This document shows positions 17,901 through 26,921 of a stretch of 64,000 bases of DNA, one piece after another. Source of the DNA: Streptococcus suis (GTDB lineage Bacteria; Bacillota; Bacilli; Lactobacillales; Streptococcaceae); the NCBI GenBank assembly GCA_002831545.1, contig CP025095.1:2356001-2420000 (forward strand), in the 5' to 3' direction. The translations under genes and the position numbers were made by a program. Numbering within the stretch: the stretch's first letter is position 1; the number at the start of each line of letters is the position of its first letter. The notes beneath the pieces are model-generated. The model had not been told where the DNA came from, ran no database searches, and saw only the letters and a list, made by a program, of their open reading frames with translations.

Positions 17901-19374
17901 TAATAGCCGTCTTATCCGCAATGAGATTGGCCAAGCCATACCAATTTTTATCCGAAGGTTTCTGTTTGGTTGGATCACCTTGATAGCCTGTAAAGAAGAT
18001 ATTCTCATTCTCATGATAATCCTCACCCGTCGCACCCAAACTTGTAATGGTATCTGGCGCAAACAGACCGAGTGATAATCTCAATTTCCCATTTTCATCA
18101 AACAGAGCATCCCAATTTATCTGAGAATTATAGGAGCCTCCTCTTTGTAATTCTAAGCCTGCAAAGATATCGAATGGATCGCGTTCAAGATACTCTGCTA
18201 TGTAAACTGAATAATCATTTTTTTCTTTATTCCAGTTAAAATTTGCAAAGAAATGATCTGCCGGTACCATTTCCCCTTCTTTTTCCATAAATGGATAGTT
18301 ATAATCTCCAAGTCCATCTTCATGATATCGTCCATATTCATATGTCATGGCATCATACCAAGAATACGTTATCGGATAACCAATCGATTCTGCATATTCC
18401 TTGGTATAGAGCATGAAGTTTCTCATTGTTTCCCCTAGTGGTTGAACCATGCTTCCTGTAGTCTCTTGATTAATGAAATAACCATCGAAACCATAGTATT
18501 TAGCCATATCTACCAACTTACGAGCAACAGGAAAACTTCCATCAGGATCCTGTCTCAAAGAAGACACAAACTTCTCTTGATCTTCAATACTACTGGACCA
18601 ATTGTAGAAAATCGTTCCCAAAACAGGCACACCATTGCGGTGTCCAGCATCAATGACATCTGGGCTAGGAATTAAGCCTTCCCAAAATACCATTGAATCA
18701 ATATACTGCCAGTAATCAAAGGCATAGGCTTTAAACTCTTCTCCCCCAACAGAGGCATGGTCTTTCGCCTTAGAGTTGGTATTTGAAAGAGCTTCTACCT
18801 TTGCATTCTCATTGGCTCTCTCATTGACGACATGCCCTCTAAAGCGCTCAACCAGCTCTACAGAAGCACGGTTCAAATCATCATCTGGACGAGCACCCGG
18901 CTCCCAAGCAAGCACCTGATCCCAGTTGTTAAACTTAATCTCTTTCGGACGAATTCCTTGATCCGCTACCTGAGGAAAATCAGAAAGCAACAGACCAGAA
19001 TCTGAAGAATCTACCTCTTTATCTTCCGCTTCCTCTGTATCCTCTAGTTTATTTTCTGAATTATCAGACGGAGCTGAAGGCAGTTTTTCTTCTCTACTAT
19101 CTGATACAGATGCTTCTCCATTCAACTCTTCGGTCACCGCTTTCTCATCTGTTGAATTTGGTGATATTCCTTCTTCAGCTTCGGTCTTTTCCACATATTC
19201 GTTCACAACGGAAGAGAGCTCAACAGCTGGCTCTGACAAGCTGTCCACATTTTCTAGCTGGTCCGCAGAAACCTGTGTTCCAAATAAGGTCGCACCAATC
19301 AAAACAGAACAAGCACCTATTGTAAATTTTCGAATACCGAATCGCTCACGTTTGTCGAAATCATATTTTGTCAT
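14899..19374 (-). CDS. endoD: Cell-wall-anchored GH85 endo-beta-N-acetylglucosaminidase (Endo-D type)
   Basis: A 1491-residue surface enzyme that cleaves between the two core GlcNAc residues of N-glycans on host glycoproteins. A YSIRK-like signal (FGIRKFTIGACSVLIG, residues 12-27) is followed by an acidic Ser/Glu-rich linker to about residue 130. The GH85 barrel carries DGYFINQET, with the assisting Asn302 and acid/base Glu304 that correspond to N335/E337 of the pneumococcal enzyme. A CBM32-like domain spans about 780-925, followed by Ig-like repeats and a helical FIVAR-type segment near 1195-1270. An LPQTG sortase motif, membrane helix and basic tail end the protein. It supplies substrate to the linked importer. 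Confidence 0.93.
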   Translation of the reverse strand: MTKYDFDKRERFGIRKFTIGACSVLIGATLFGTQVSADQLENVDSLSEPAVELSSVVNEYVEKTEAEEGISPNSTDEKAVTEELNGEASVSDSREEKLPSAPSDNSENKLEDTEEAEDKEVDSSDSGLLLSDFPQVADQGIRPKEIKFNNWDQVLAWEPGARPDDDLNRASVELVERFRGHVVNERANENAKVEALSNTNSKAKDHASVGGEEFKAYAFDYWQYIDSMVFWEGLIPSPDVIDAGHRNGVPVLGTIFYNWSSSIEDQEKFVSSLRQDPDGSFPVARKLVDMAKYYGFDGYFINQETTGSMVQPLGETMRNFMLYTKEYAESIGYPITYSWYDAMTYEYGRYHEDGLGDYNYPFMEKEGEMVPADHFFANFNWNKEKNDYSVYIAEYLERDPFDIFAGLELQRGGSYNSQINWDALFDENGKLRLSLGLFAPDTITSLGATGEDYHENENIFFTGYQGDPTKQKPSDKNWYGLANLIADKTAITSSNFNSSFNTGHGKKWFVDGKVAKDGEWNYRSVSGILPTWRWWIEASGEKLAAAYDFDDAYNGGNSLRFTGDLEKDGKQEIKLYSTKIPLSETSRLRVAHKGGQGTNISLALALEPDYQFANKEAWRLLKLSGDWQDQTFDLSSLAGKTVYGVQVVVENEAALSDFDFRLGQLAIYDQENSPTAPKDGQVLAKRLKNAQDAEAVISFTGTDDADYYEVYAQVDGQWKLLTGSSNTRIYLPQLVRSAQAEGRTQALKVHAVGKNGLRSEAGEFIFDWEMTVKDTSLPKPLAENIVLGAEVIGSSFAKKEGGEGIEGMLNGTITSLSDKWSSHQLSGHVDIRLTQPRTVVRWAMDHAGAGGESVNDGLMNTKDFDLYYKNENGDWVLAKEVRGNRDHVTDIVLDKPIRAQEWRLDVLTSDNGTPWKAIRIYNWRMYEELDMETPNIPMVHAVARHLGNHQIQVGFKDVPANRKIALYSSPDAVKPLAELETTESGNLIFDPIRFESLPEFIYYRTLEEGKDWSNLLAIRVPQGEKVVKAMEWIAPLEKKVYRQGSPLSLAGAQFRVVFEGDWPAERVNTTNPAVTVRGFDPQKLGEQTLTVSYLGETLAQPLMVYVVEDIAQGEKKAVGLEIQQLPKVQYVVGDDLDVTNGRFAIIYDDESTQSFSLTEAGVEIVGFDSRKEGRQSLGLRYAGLETSFDVLVSPKPIVNDEYLKQKIAEIEALQTQTAYLYSSEQTQLALQTALEEAKSVVADTNRTVEQVEAAQTLLEKQLGELDGEKLYQADHGRLNQLIQEVKGIDRPINSSELSSLHEKTEKILGSDSIRPDEMKELLSEWTDLFEQSSLVTHVGTTDLMESKNLLAPEKPRMDLTYELVPRQIIKRISTDLPLGKERIVQEGADGQMMVAHLVYSDGRRELYSRTVADESQPKIVEVGSGLPIQQEKNLMVENSLQVEKQFRDVSLQKGGLPQTGDTYQEKYVLLGLVGVALAGLSQLAKLRKQGE

Positions 19375-19500
19375 ATTTTCCTCCTACACAATTGTAGTGC
19401 AACAGCTGTTCTCAATTTCCTCCTTTCCAGATCATAGTTGGCACATGCTACCTTTGATAGAACAGCTATCACACGAAGTTTATCAGGTTTTATTAACTCC

Positions 19501-19529
19501 ATTGTACAGAGGAAAAATATGGCCTTCAA
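19501..19529 (-). promoter_or_regulatory. Promoter of the Endo-D gene
   Basis: On the minus strand TTGAAG (19529-19524) and TACAAT (19506-19501) are 17 bases apart. The leader that follows is about 120 nt. It contains a small hairpin CTACA-ATTG-TGTAG directly before the GGAGG ribosome site. No cre match was seen near it. Confidence 0.7.
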
Positions 19530-19583
19530 GTCCTTATGGCTCCCTTCTTTAAATCAGATAAAAAGAACTTTAGTTTAGAGAAA

Positions 19584-19612
19584 ACAAAAAAGAGGAAGTT
19601 TCCCTCCTCATT
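19584..19612 (-). terminator. Terminator after mrnC
   Basis: The minus strand reads GAGGA, an 8-nt loop, TCCTC and then six T, eight bases past the mrnC stop. The stem is short, so this call is moderate. It ends the pnp-to-mrnC operon. Confidence 0.6.
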
Positions 19613-19619
19613 ATCTTAG

Positions 19620-20018
19620 TTAGTTATTTTCTACAAACTCAATACACCAGCCCACCAGCTCCTCCAAGCGTTCGATTTGCTCGGTCATGTGCAGGTAGCC
19701 CAAGACCGCCTCAAAACCTGTGGACATCCGATAGGTGACCACGTCCGCGTTCTTGGCCTTGGTGTGACTATGGCTATTCCTTCCCCGCTTGTAGATTTCT
19801 TCCTCTTTTTCGGTCAATAGCTGAGCTTCTAAGAGGGCAGAGATTAGGCTTGCCTGAGCCTTGGCAGAGACGTATTTGTTAGCCTCTCCGTGCAATTGAT
19901 TAGGCTTGGTCAGCCCCTTGAAAATCAAGTGCCGTCTGACATACATAGAATAGACAGCATCCCCTTCAAAAGCCAGGGCAATTCCATTGATGAGATTGAC
20001 ATCTACTGCCTTAGTCAC
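19620..20018 (-). CDS. mrnC: Mini-ribonuclease III
   Basis: A 132-residue Mini-III RNase, an RNase III catalytic domain without the double-stranded RNA-binding domain, that matures 23S rRNA. The signature NGIALAFEGDAVYSMYVRRHLI is at the N-terminus. The start is a GTG at 20018 with GAGGTGG upstream; no in-frame ATG lies near enough. It overlaps the end of cysS by eight bases, the usual arrangement in Firmicutes. Confidence 0.92.
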   Translation of the reverse strand: MTKAVDVNLINGIALAFEGDAVYSMYVRRHLIFKGLTKPNQLHGEANKYVSAKAQASLISALLEAQLLTEKEEEIYKRGRNSHSHTKAKNADVVTYRMSTGFEAVLGYLHMTEQIERLEELVGWCIEFVENN

Positions 20019-21354
20019 GTGTCCACCTCACACCATCCTTGGTATCCAAGAGCTTGATGCCCTGGGCTGCCAATTCATCACGAATACGGTCAGCCGTCGC
20101 AAAGTCCCGATTGGCACGCGCTGCTTGACGTTCTGCTATCAAGGCTTCAATCTCGCTGTCCAAGACTTCTTCTTCAAAGACAATACCGAACACTTGCAGC
20201 ATGTTTCCAAAGGCTTCTTTTACAGTTTCATCGTAGTTGCCTGAGTTGATCCATTTGGCAAAGTCAAAGATAGCCGTAATCCCATTTGCCGCATTGAAAT
20301 CATCATCCATTGCCGCTTCAAAGGCCGACAGATGTAATTCAAGAACCGACTTATCCACAGAGTTTTGCACAGGTTGTGTATAAGTATTTTTCAGATATTT
20401 GAGATTGATTTCCGCATCTGAAATAGCCTTCTCAGTGTAGTTGAGTGGACGGCGGTAGTGCTGGGTAGATAGGAAGAATCGCAAGACCTGACCATCAATT
20501 TGTTCCAACATATCATGGGCTGTCAGGAAATTGCCCAAGGACTTGGACATCTTCTCATCATTGATATTGAGCATGGCATTGTGCATCCAGTAGTTGGCAA
20601 AGGTTTCCCCTGTTTTGCACTCAGACTGGGCGATTTCATTGGTATGGTGGGGGAACTCCAAGTCCGCACCACCACCGTGAATATCAATGGTATCTCCCAA
20701 AATCTCTGTTGCCATAACCGAACACTCGATATGCCAACCTGGACGACCTGCTCCCCAAGGACTTTCCCAAGACACTTCGCCTGGCTTGGCAGTTTTCCAC
20801 AGGGCAAAGTCGAAAGGATGTTCTTTGAGTTGACCTTCTCCCTCAACACGACCAGAAGCCCCAGCTTCTAGGTCAGACAAGGTTTTGTTGGCCAAACGAG
20901 CATAATTCTCAGCCTTTTCCACACGGAAATAAACATCGCCAGCCGCTTCATAGGCGTACCCCTTGTCAATCAAGACCTGCACAAAATCAATGATTTCATC
21001 CATGTAGTCGATAACACGAGGATTTTTGGTAGCTGGTTTGACACCTAACTTTGCCACATCTTCCTTGAAGGCTGCGATAAATTTATCAGACAAATCCTTT
21101 GTTGTCATGCCTGCTTCATTAGCAGCTTTGATAATCTTGTCATCCACATCCGTAAAGTTAGAAATGTAAGCTACATCAAAGCCACGGTATTCAAAATAGC
21201 GGCGGATGGTATCAAAAGCCACGACACTACGGGCATTGCCGATATGGATATAGTTGTAAACCGTTGGTCCGCAGACATACATCTTGACCTTGCCCTCTTC
21301 CAAGGGCACAAAGTCACGCAAACTACGAGTCATGGTATCGTAAATTTTAATCAT
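20011..21354 (-). CDS. cysS: Cysteinyl-tRNA synthetase
   Basis: A 447-residue class I synthetase charging tRNA-Cys. It has the CxG zinc-site start MYVCGPTVYNYIHIGNAR containing the HIGN signature, the GWHIECS zinc ligand motif, and KMSKSLGN as the KMSKS loop near residue 265. The start at 21354 has a GGAGAAGC ribosome site. No T-box leader is visible, since the gene lies inside the operon that starts with pnp and runs through cysE. Confidence 0.95.
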   Translation of the reverse strand: MIKIYDTMTRSLRDFVPLEEGKVKMYVCGPTVYNYIHIGNARSVVAFDTIRRYFEYRGFDVAYISNFTDVDDKIIKAANEAGMTTKDLSDKFIAAFKEDVAKLGVKPATKNPRVIDYMDEIIDFVQVLIDKGYAYEAAGDVYFRVEKAENYARLANKTLSDLEAGASGRVEGEGQLKEHPFDFALWKTAKPGEVSWESPWGAGRPGWHIECSVMATEILGDTIDIHGGGADLEFPHHTNEIAQSECKTGETFANYWMHNAMLNINDEKMSKSLGNFLTAHDMLEQIDGQVLRFFLSTQHYRRPLNYTEKAISDAEINLKYLKNTYTQPVQNSVDKSVLELHLSAFEAAMDDDFNAANGITAIFDFAKWINSGNYDETVKEAFGNMLQVFGIVFEEEVLDSEIEALIAERQAARANRDFATADRIRDELAAQGIKLLDTKDGVRWTRD

Positions 21355-21364
21355 AGCTTCTCCA

Positions 21365-21550
21365 TTACTTCTGAATATTCTTTAGGACTTGATACTTTTG
21401 ATACAATCTGACCAGCCAATAAGCTGTCGCTGCCAACCAAATCATCCCTAGCTGCCAGTTTCCTTGGAAAAACTTAAGGATAGATAGAATTGTTCCACCG
21501 ATGGCGGTCAACACATAAGGCCAGTTTTGTCTTACTAATTTTTTTAACAT
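21365..21550 (-). CDS. Small membrane protein of unknown function
   Basis: A 61-residue protein with two predicted helices (about residues 10-28 and 33-48) and basic ends. It starts inside the last codons of the nucleoside phosphorylase gene and ends 10 bases before cysS, so it belongs to the same transcript. The ribosome site is weak (AGAAAG). I do not recognise a family. Confidence 0.6.
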   Translation of the reverse strand: MLKKLVRQNWPYVLTAIGGTILSILKFFQGNWQLGMIWLAATAYWLVRLYQKYQVLKNIQK

Positions 21551-22317
21551 GATGTACTTTCTAATGTTCTTGCAATCGCCATGGCCACTTCAAAGAAGGT
21601 CATACTGTCAGCCGTCCCTTCCTCTCGACGGGCATCCCACTCGTTCTTGTGGTGGTCCACATAGTCTGCCGTGTAGAAAAACTGATAGACCTTGGCCTGA
21701 CGAAAGTTTGCCCAGGCCATGATAGCAGAGGCTTCCATATCGACCACCATGGCACCCGCGGCTAGGCGACGCTTGACCTTGGCAGCCGTTTCCCGATAAA
21801 AGGCATCCGTCGTCCAGGTCTTAGCCCGAATATGTTCGATTCCTGCTTGGTCCAAGGCCTTTTCCATGGTCAATAGCAGAGCAGGGTCATAGCTGATTTC
21901 ATCGCTAGCAGGGGCGTAGTGGTAGCTAGTCCCCTCATCTCGTAGGGCAGAGCTAGGAAGAATAATCTTATCCGCAGCAAGTGACGAATCCAGCACCCCA
22001 CAAGAACCCAGAACGATAAAATTCTCAAAGCCACAGGCTTTCAGTTCCTCCAAGTGACCAACCGCCATGGGAGCACCGACGACTGCCAACATAACCGCAA
22101 CTCGCACCCCATCTCCTTCCAAGATATACCAAGGATGGCGACCGTTAATGCTTTCTAAGTAGCCACCTTCTCTGCTTTCAGGTAGCTGATGGACACGGTC
22201 TACGATTTCCCCATTGAAGGAGAAAATCATGGTTTCACATACCTCACCGCCACCACGAATGGCTTTGTCCGTCGGTTCAATGACTGCAGGACTTGGTTCA
22301 AATTCTTCTAGTAGCAT
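21544..22317 (-). CDS. Nucleoside phosphorylase (PNP/UDP family)
   Basis: A 257-residue protein of the purine/uridine phosphorylase superfamily, splitting nucleosides with phosphate. The family motif VVDMEASAIMAW near residue 200 supplies the base and ribose contacts. FIVLGSCGVLD near residue 100 is the phosphate-site glycine strand. It is most like uridine phosphorylase in outline, but substrate choice is not certain. The ATG at 22317 lies one base after the stop of the upstream acetyltransferase gene. Confidence 0.78.
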   Translation of the reverse strand: MLLEEFEPSPAVIEPTDKAIRGGGEVCETMIFSFNGEIVDRVHQLPESREGGYLESINGRHPWYILEGDGVRVAVMLAVVGAPMAVGHLEELKACGFENFIVLGSCGVLDSSLAADKIILPSSALRDEGTSYHYAPASDEISYDPALLLTMEKALDQAGIEHIRAKTWTTDAFYRETAAKVKRRLAAGAMVVDMEASAIMAWANFRQAKVYQFFYTADYVDHHKNEWDARREEGTADSMTFFEVAMAIARTLESTSC

Positions 22318-22318
22318 A

Positions 22319-23179
22319 TCAACCTTCTTTCGGGTCTAAGTAGACCACTTGTGTCTGCTTGGTAAAACCGATATTTTCATACAGCCGCTTAGCGATGAGG
22401 TTGTCATCTTCGACGGCGATTTGAAAAGGTTTATCGTTTTTCGTGATAAGGTCATTGATGACAGCTTTGACTAAGTAAGTGCCGTAACCTTTTTGTTGCT
22501 GGTCTGGGGCGATAGCTAAACCGTAAAGGTAGTTATCATCGGTCGAGATATCTACTGTGCAAGAACCGATAACTGCTCCGCTATGTTCCAAAAGATAAAG
22601 CAAGCTATCCGCATCCGCAATGGCTTCGCGTGCGTAACGAAGAGCCACCTCATAGTCGCTATCAAAGACCTGTGTCTGAAAACGTGCAATGTTATCTGCA
22701 TGGTGAGCCTGTGCCAAACTTACTGTGAGTTCAGCCTGTTGTGAGAGCTGATAAGGCACTCGTTCACGACCCAACCATGTCTCAGTATCCGTATCTTCTA
22801 CCAAGCCCCAGGCTGTCGCAAGGTCTGGGTGCTTATCTAGAAAGACACGTTCAGTCTGAAAGGTCACACTAGCGATAGGATAGTTAGCCGTCTTCATCTG
22901 GTAGCAATCATAGAGCTTGCGTGCCAGCCCCTGTCTGCGGTAGGCTGGGTGCACAATAATCGCAAGTTCCACATCCTCATCATCGGCATACACAGTCAAG
23001 AGTCCCACCAACTGTTTACCTTGATAGGCCAAGAAAAAAGCTGGCATTTCAGGGTCAAAGTTGAGCATATTTGACAGGCAAGGGGCACGATAGGTGCCGT
23101 CATGGGATTGTACAGTGCTTATCAGAGTTTTTGCTGCGGATAACTGCTTGGGATTTAGGACATTCGTTGCTATTATCAT
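22319..23179 (-). CDS. Tandem GNAT acetyltransferase
   Basis: A 286-residue protein with two GNAT folds. The N-terminal half has VELAIIVHPAYRRQGLARKLYD and the C-terminal half LYGLAIAPDQQQKGYGTYLVKAVI, both with the acetyl-CoA-binding Q/RxxGxG/A pattern. The substrate is unknown. The gene always seems to travel with cysE and cysS in streptococci, which suggests a housekeeping role. AGAGGTAAGC precedes the start. Confidence 0.82.
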   Translation of the reverse strand: MIIATNVLNPKQLSAAKTLISTVQSHDGTYRAPCLSNMLNFDPEMPAFFLAYQGKQLVGLLTVYADDEDVELAIIVHPAYRRQGLARKLYDCYQMKTANYPIASVTFQTERVFLDKHPDLATAWGLVEDTDTETWLGRERVPYQLSQQAELTVSLAQAHHADNIARFQTQVFDSDYEVALRYAREAIADADSLLYLLEHSGAVIGSCTVDISTDDNYLYGLAIAPDQQQKGYGTYLVKAVINDLITKNDKPFQIAVEDDNLIAKRLYENIGFTKQTQVVYLDPKEG

Positions 23180-23222
23180 GCTTACCTCTTATCTCTATAA
23201 CTACTCACATAGGAAGGCTTTC

Positions 23223-23840
23223 CTACAAATGCGACGAATGGTGGCTGGCTTCTCGTAATTCCGCAAGCTTAGTCGTGTAGTGTTCACGGCCACCTTCCAT
23301 GTCATGAATGACCTTCTCATCTTTTTGACCGTGCACACGGACAATTTTAGCTGGCATACCGACTACTGTCACATCGGCTGGAACATCGGCTAGGACAACG
23401 GCAGCTGCACCCACTTTAGCATTTTCCCCGATTTCAACAGGTCCAATAACCTGTGCGTGTGCAGAGACAAGGGCACCCTTTCGTACGGTCGGGTGGCGTT
23501 TGCCACAATCCTTACCCGTTCCACCAAGCGTTACGCCGTGGTAAAGCATGACACCAGACTCAATAATAGCTGTCTCACCAATAACCAAACCAGCTCCATG
23601 GTCAATGAAGACCCCCGAAGCAATCTCGGCACCTGGATGAATTTCAATATTGGTCCAAAAGCGCCAAAATTGGCTGTGCATCCTAGCTAGTAATTTAAAG
23701 CCTTTTTTCCACATCCAATGGGACAGACGGTGGGCAGCCAAGGCCTTGACACCTGGGTAGGTCAAAAGAACTTCCAAGGTCGTCCGTGCTGCCGGATCTT
23801 TTTCTTTTACAATCTCAATGGTGTCCTTCCACCAACCCAT
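23223..23840 (-). CDS. cysE: Serine O-acetyltransferase
   Basis: A 205-residue hexapeptide-repeat enzyme making O-acetylserine, the precursor of cysteine. The left-handed beta-helix includes FIDHGAGLVIGETAIIESGVMLYHGVTLGGTGK, with the catalytic DHG and the GGTGK loop. The ATG at 23840 is preferred over a GTG six bases upstream, because AAGGAG is then spaced five bases away. It lies 53 bases after pnp and is probably co-transcribed with it. Confidence 0.92.
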   Translation of the reverse strand: MGWWKDTIEIVKEKDPAARTTLEVLLTYPGVKALAAHRLSHWMWKKGFKLLARMHSQFWRFWTNIEIHPGAEIASGVFIDHGAGLVIGETAIIESGVMLYHGVTLGGTGKDCGKRHPTVRKGALVSAHAQVIGPVEIGENAKVGAAAVVLADVPADVTVVGMPAKIVRVHGQKDEKVIHDMEGGREHYTTKLAELREASHHSSHL

Positions 23841-23893
23841 AGTCACTCCTTCTAGCGAGAAGACAAGCCCGCTACCGAACTTGTCTACTCAGC

Positions 23894-26113
23894 TTATTTC
23901 TTTTCAACCTTGTGGAATTTGAATTCACCAAAGTTGTTATCTTTTTTCTCTTTGTTGTCTTTATGACGGCGTGGTCTGTCAGAACGCTCGCGTTTTTCTG
24001 GCTCCACATAGCCTTCTGGTTTTGGAAGAAGAGCCTTCATAGAAGCGTCAATACGTCCTTTATCATCAATCTTGATAACTTTGACATCAACCATATCGCC
24101 AATTTCAACCAAATCTTCTGGTTTATTGACACGGGTCCAAGCCATTTCAGAAACGTGGACCAGAGCATCTGTCTTGTCAAAGAGGTTGACAAAGGCACCG
24201 AATTTCTCCAAACGAACCACTTTTGCTTGGAAGACTTCGTCCACTTTTGCTTCACGAACAAGACCTGCTATGATTTCCTTGGTCCGTTCAATCGCATCGC
24301 GATCTGGTGAGAAGATAGCCACTAGACCGTCTTCGTCGATATCGATTTTCACGCCAGTTTCTGCAATAATCTTATCGATGGTTTCGCCACCCTTACCGAT
24401 AACAATCTTGATCTTGTCCACATCAATCTTGATAGTGTCAATCTTCGGTGCAGTTGGTGCCAAGTCAGGACGAACTTCTGGAATGGTCGCTTCGATGACA
24501 TCGAGGATTTCAAAACGTGCCTTCTTAGCTTGTGCCAAGGCTTCTTCCAAGATTTGCGGTGTGATACCGTCAATCTTGATGTCCATTTGAAGAGCTGTGA
24601 TACCATCACGGGTACCAGCCACCTTGAAGTCCATGTCGCCGAAGTGGTCCTCAAGACCTTGAATATCGGTCAAGACGGTGTAGTTGGTACCGTCTGAAAT
24701 CAGACCCATAGCAATCCCTGCAACTGGTGCCTTGATTGGCACACCACCTGCCATGAGGGCAAGGGTACCGGCTGTGATAGAAGCCTGTGATGAAGAACCG
24801 TTTGATTCCAAAACTTCTGCTACCAAGCGGATAGCGTAAGGGAAGTCTTCTAGGCTTGGCAAGACTTGCTCGAGAGCACGCTCACCAAGGGCACCGTGAC
24901 CAATCTCACGACGACCTGGGGCACCGTAACGACCAGTTGAGCCAACTGAATATTGTGGGAAATTGTAGTGGTGCAAGAAACGTTTCTTGTACTCGTCGTC
25001 CAATCCGTCGATGATTTGGGTTTCACCCATTGGAGCCAAGGTCAAGACAGAAAGAGCTTGCGTTTGACCACGGGTAAAGAGACCTGATCCATGAACATTT
25101 GGTAAGAAGTCTACTTCTGCGTCCAGCGGACGAATTTCATCCACACGACGACCGTCTGGGCGGACCTTATCTTCTGTAATCAAACGACGAACTTCTGCGT
25201 GCTCCATGAGTTCCAAGATTTCATGGACATCCCGCATAATGCGGTCGAATTCTTCGTGTTCAGCGTATTTTTCTTCGTAGGCTGCGATGACGGTCTCACG
25301 AACGGCATTGGTCGCATCTTCACGGGCTAATTTTTCTTCTACCTGCACCGCTTTTTTCAAATCATCATTATAAGCTGCGACAATCTCAGCCTGCAATTCT
25401 GGGTCCACTTGAAGAAGCTCCACATCTGCTTTTTCCTTGCCGACTGCTGCTACGATTTGATTTTGGAAGTCAAGGAGTTCTTGAATAGCCGCATGACCTT
25501 TGAGGAGTGCTTCCAACATGATGTCTTCTGACAATTCTTTGGCACCAGACTCTACCATGTTGATGGCATCCTTGTTACCAGCAACTGTCAAGTCTAGGAG
25601 AGACACTTCCATCTGAGCCTTATCAGGGTTGATGATGAGTTCACCATTGACATAACCAACCTGGACACCAGCGATTGGGCCGTTGAATGGGATGTCTGAG
25701 ATTGCCAATGCCAATGAAGAACCAAACATTGCTGCCATTGGAGCAGAAGCATCTGGATCGTAAGAAAGCACTGTGTTGATGACTTGGACTTCATTTCGGA
25801 AGCCTTCCGCAAACATTGGACGGATTGGACGGTCAATCAAACGAGCTGTCAAAGTCGCATCAGTTGACGGACGACCTTCACGCTTCATCCAGCCACCTGG
25901 GAATTTCCCAGCGGCGTACATTTTTTCTTCATAGTTGACTTGGAGGGGGAAGAAATCACCCGTCGCCATTTTCTTGGACATAACTGCCGCAGTCAATACT
26001 GTTGAATCGCCATAGCGAACGACCACCGCACCATTGGCTTGTTTGGCAACTTGACCTGTTTCAACGACCAATTTTTTGCCAGCAAAAACCGTTTCAAATA
26101 CTTGTTTTGACAT
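23894..26113 (-). CDS. pnp: Polynucleotide phosphorylase
   Basis: A 739-residue 3'-5' phosphorolytic exoribonuclease, part of the RNA degradation machinery. It has two RNase PH domains ([15 protein letters not shown] in the first; [21 protein letters not shown] in the second). A KH domain follows ([19 protein letters not shown] near residue 570), then an S1 domain (KFGAFVNL) and a lysine-rich tail. It heads the operon. The upstream leader of about 100 nt can fold AAAAGA and ACAATC against GATTGT and CTTTTG around an internal bulge. That resembles hairpins used for PNPase/RNase III autoregulation, though this is only suggestive. Confidence 0.96.
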   Translation of the reverse strand: MSKQVFETVFAGKKLVVETGQVAKQANGAVVVRYGDSTVLTAAVMSKKMATGDFFPLQVNYEEKMYAAGKFPGGWMKREGRPSTDATLTARLIDRPIRPMFAEGFRNEVQVINTVLSYDPDASAPMAAMFGSSLALAISDIPFNGPIAGVQVGYVNGELIINPDKAQMEVSLLDLTVAGNKDAINMVESGAKELSEDIMLEALLKGHAAIQELLDFQNQIVAAVGKEKADVELLQVDPELQAEIVAAYNDDLKKAVQVEEKLAREDATNAVRETVIAAYEEKYAEHEEFDRIMRDVHEILELMEHAEVRRLITEDKVRPDGRRVDEIRPLDAEVDFLPNVHGSGLFTRGQTQALSVLTLAPMGETQIIDGLDDEYKKRFLHHYNFPQYSVGSTGRYGAPGRREIGHGALGERALEQVLPSLEDFPYAIRLVAEVLESNGSSSQASITAGTLALMAGGVPIKAPVAGIAMGLISDGTNYTVLTDIQGLEDHFGDMDFKVAGTRDGITALQMDIKIDGITPQILEEALAQAKKARFEILDVIEATIPEVRPDLAPTAPKIDTIKIDVDKIKIVIGKGGETIDKIIAETGVKIDIDEDGLVAIFSPDRDAIERTKEIIAGLVREAKVDEVFQAKVVRLEKFGAFVNLFDKTDALVHVSEMAWTRVNKPEDLVEIGDMVDVKVIKIDDKGRIDASMKALLPKPEGYVEPEKRERSDRPRRHKDNKEKKDNNFGEFKFHKVEKK

Positions 26114-26378
26114 GAATTGTCTCCTATTTTTTCTGAAATTTTTCTTGCGTGTTTTCTACAAAAGACAATCAAACAAGATTGTTTCACTCTCTTTTGCACA
26201 AAACCACGCATACTCCTTATTTTATCATATTTGACGGAAAATGTGGGGAATTGAGGAAGGAATTTGAGGGAAAATCTAACCTGCCATAAAAACAACTGAT
26301 CGAAACGAAGACTCTTCAATCAAACGAAGAACACCTAGCTTTTCAGAGCACTACACTTCCATAATGGAACATAAGAAA
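26114..26378 (-). promoter_or_regulatory. pnp upstream region
   Basis: This gap before pnp carries a candidate -10 box TAAAAT at 26224-26219 (minus strand) without a convincing -35 box. It also holds the bulged hairpin mentioned under pnp at about 26155-26192. Nothing else was recognised. Confidence 0.35.
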
Positions 26379-26407
26379 AACTGCCAAGGTCCGAAGACAT
26401 GGCAGTT
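26379..26407 (-). terminator. rpsO terminator
   Basis: On the minus strand AACTGCCA pairs with TGGCAGTT around a 13-nt loop and is followed by five T. A second hairpin (GCCG-N7-CGGC at about 26420-26434) lies between it and the rpsO stop. Confidence 0.8.
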
Positions 26408-26448
26408 TCCTATTTTTCAGCCGTTTTTGACGGCTTTTATATCCTATC

Positions 26449-26718
26449 TTAACGACGGAGTCCGAGTGAGTGAATCAATTCACGGTAACGGTTTACGTCT
26501 GTGCGGCGTAGGTAGGCCAACAAGTTACGACGGCGACCGATTTTTTTCATCAAACCACGGTAAGTTGCGTGGTCTTTTTTGTGTTGTTTGATGTGGTCGT
26601 TAAGGTGGTTGATCTCCCAAGTAAGTACTGCTACTTGAACTTCAACTGAACCAGTGTCGCCTTCATGACGAGCATATTGTGCCATGATTTCATTTTTTTT
26701 CTCTTTTGAGATTGCCAT
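26449..26718 (-). CDS. rpsO: Ribosomal protein S15
   Basis: An 89-residue 30S subunit protein that binds 16S rRNA early in assembly. It starts [12 protein letters not shown] and contains the conserved [25 protein letters not shown] and [10 protein letters not shown] segments. The ATG at 26718, with GGAGAACATATC upstream, gives the normal family length. The open frame extends further upstream but that part is the mRNA leader. Confidence 0.97.
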   Translation of the reverse strand: MAISKEKKNEIMAQYARHEGDTGSVEVQVAVLTWEINHLNDHIKQHKKDHATYRGLMKKIGRRRNLLAYLRRTDVNRYRELIHSLGLRR

Positions 26719-26806
26719 GATATGTTCTCCTTTGTTTTTGAGCCTAATCCGAGTGACAGGTTGGCGACCTGTAACCAAGAAAAAGCTAGATTTGTCCTTT
26801 TGGACC
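26719..26806 (-). promoter_or_regulatory. Structured rpsO mRNA leader, possible S15 autoregulatory site
   Basis: The roughly 88-nt leader contains a hairpin ACAGGT-CGCCA-ACCTGT and an upstream GGTCCAAAAGGAC stem. Leaders of this kind in other bacteria bind S15 and repress translation, but they differ in structure between phyla. The assignment is by position and shape only. Confidence 0.4.
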
Positions 26807-26812
26807 TTAACC

Positions 26813-26841
26813 ATTCTATCAAGGAATAGCTCTTTTGTCAA
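26813..26841 (-). promoter_or_regulatory. Strong rpsO promoter
   Basis: TTGACA (26841-26836) and TAGAAT (26818-26813) on the minus strand are 17 bases apart, a near-consensus housekeeping promoter. Confidence 0.85.
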
Positions 26842-26878
26842 CTGATTTGAGAAATAGCTGAGCTGCTCTGCTATTTTC

Positions 26879-26905
26879 AAAAAAAGCCAGCCGAAGCTGA
26901 CTTTC
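26879..26905 (-). terminator. Terminator after the uracil permease gene
   Basis: The minus strand reads AAGTCAGC-TTCG-GCTGGCTTTTTTT, a stable UUCG-tetraloop hairpin with a T run, located just past the permease stop codon. Confidence 0.9.
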
Positions 26906-26921
26906 TGCTTGTATATCACAT

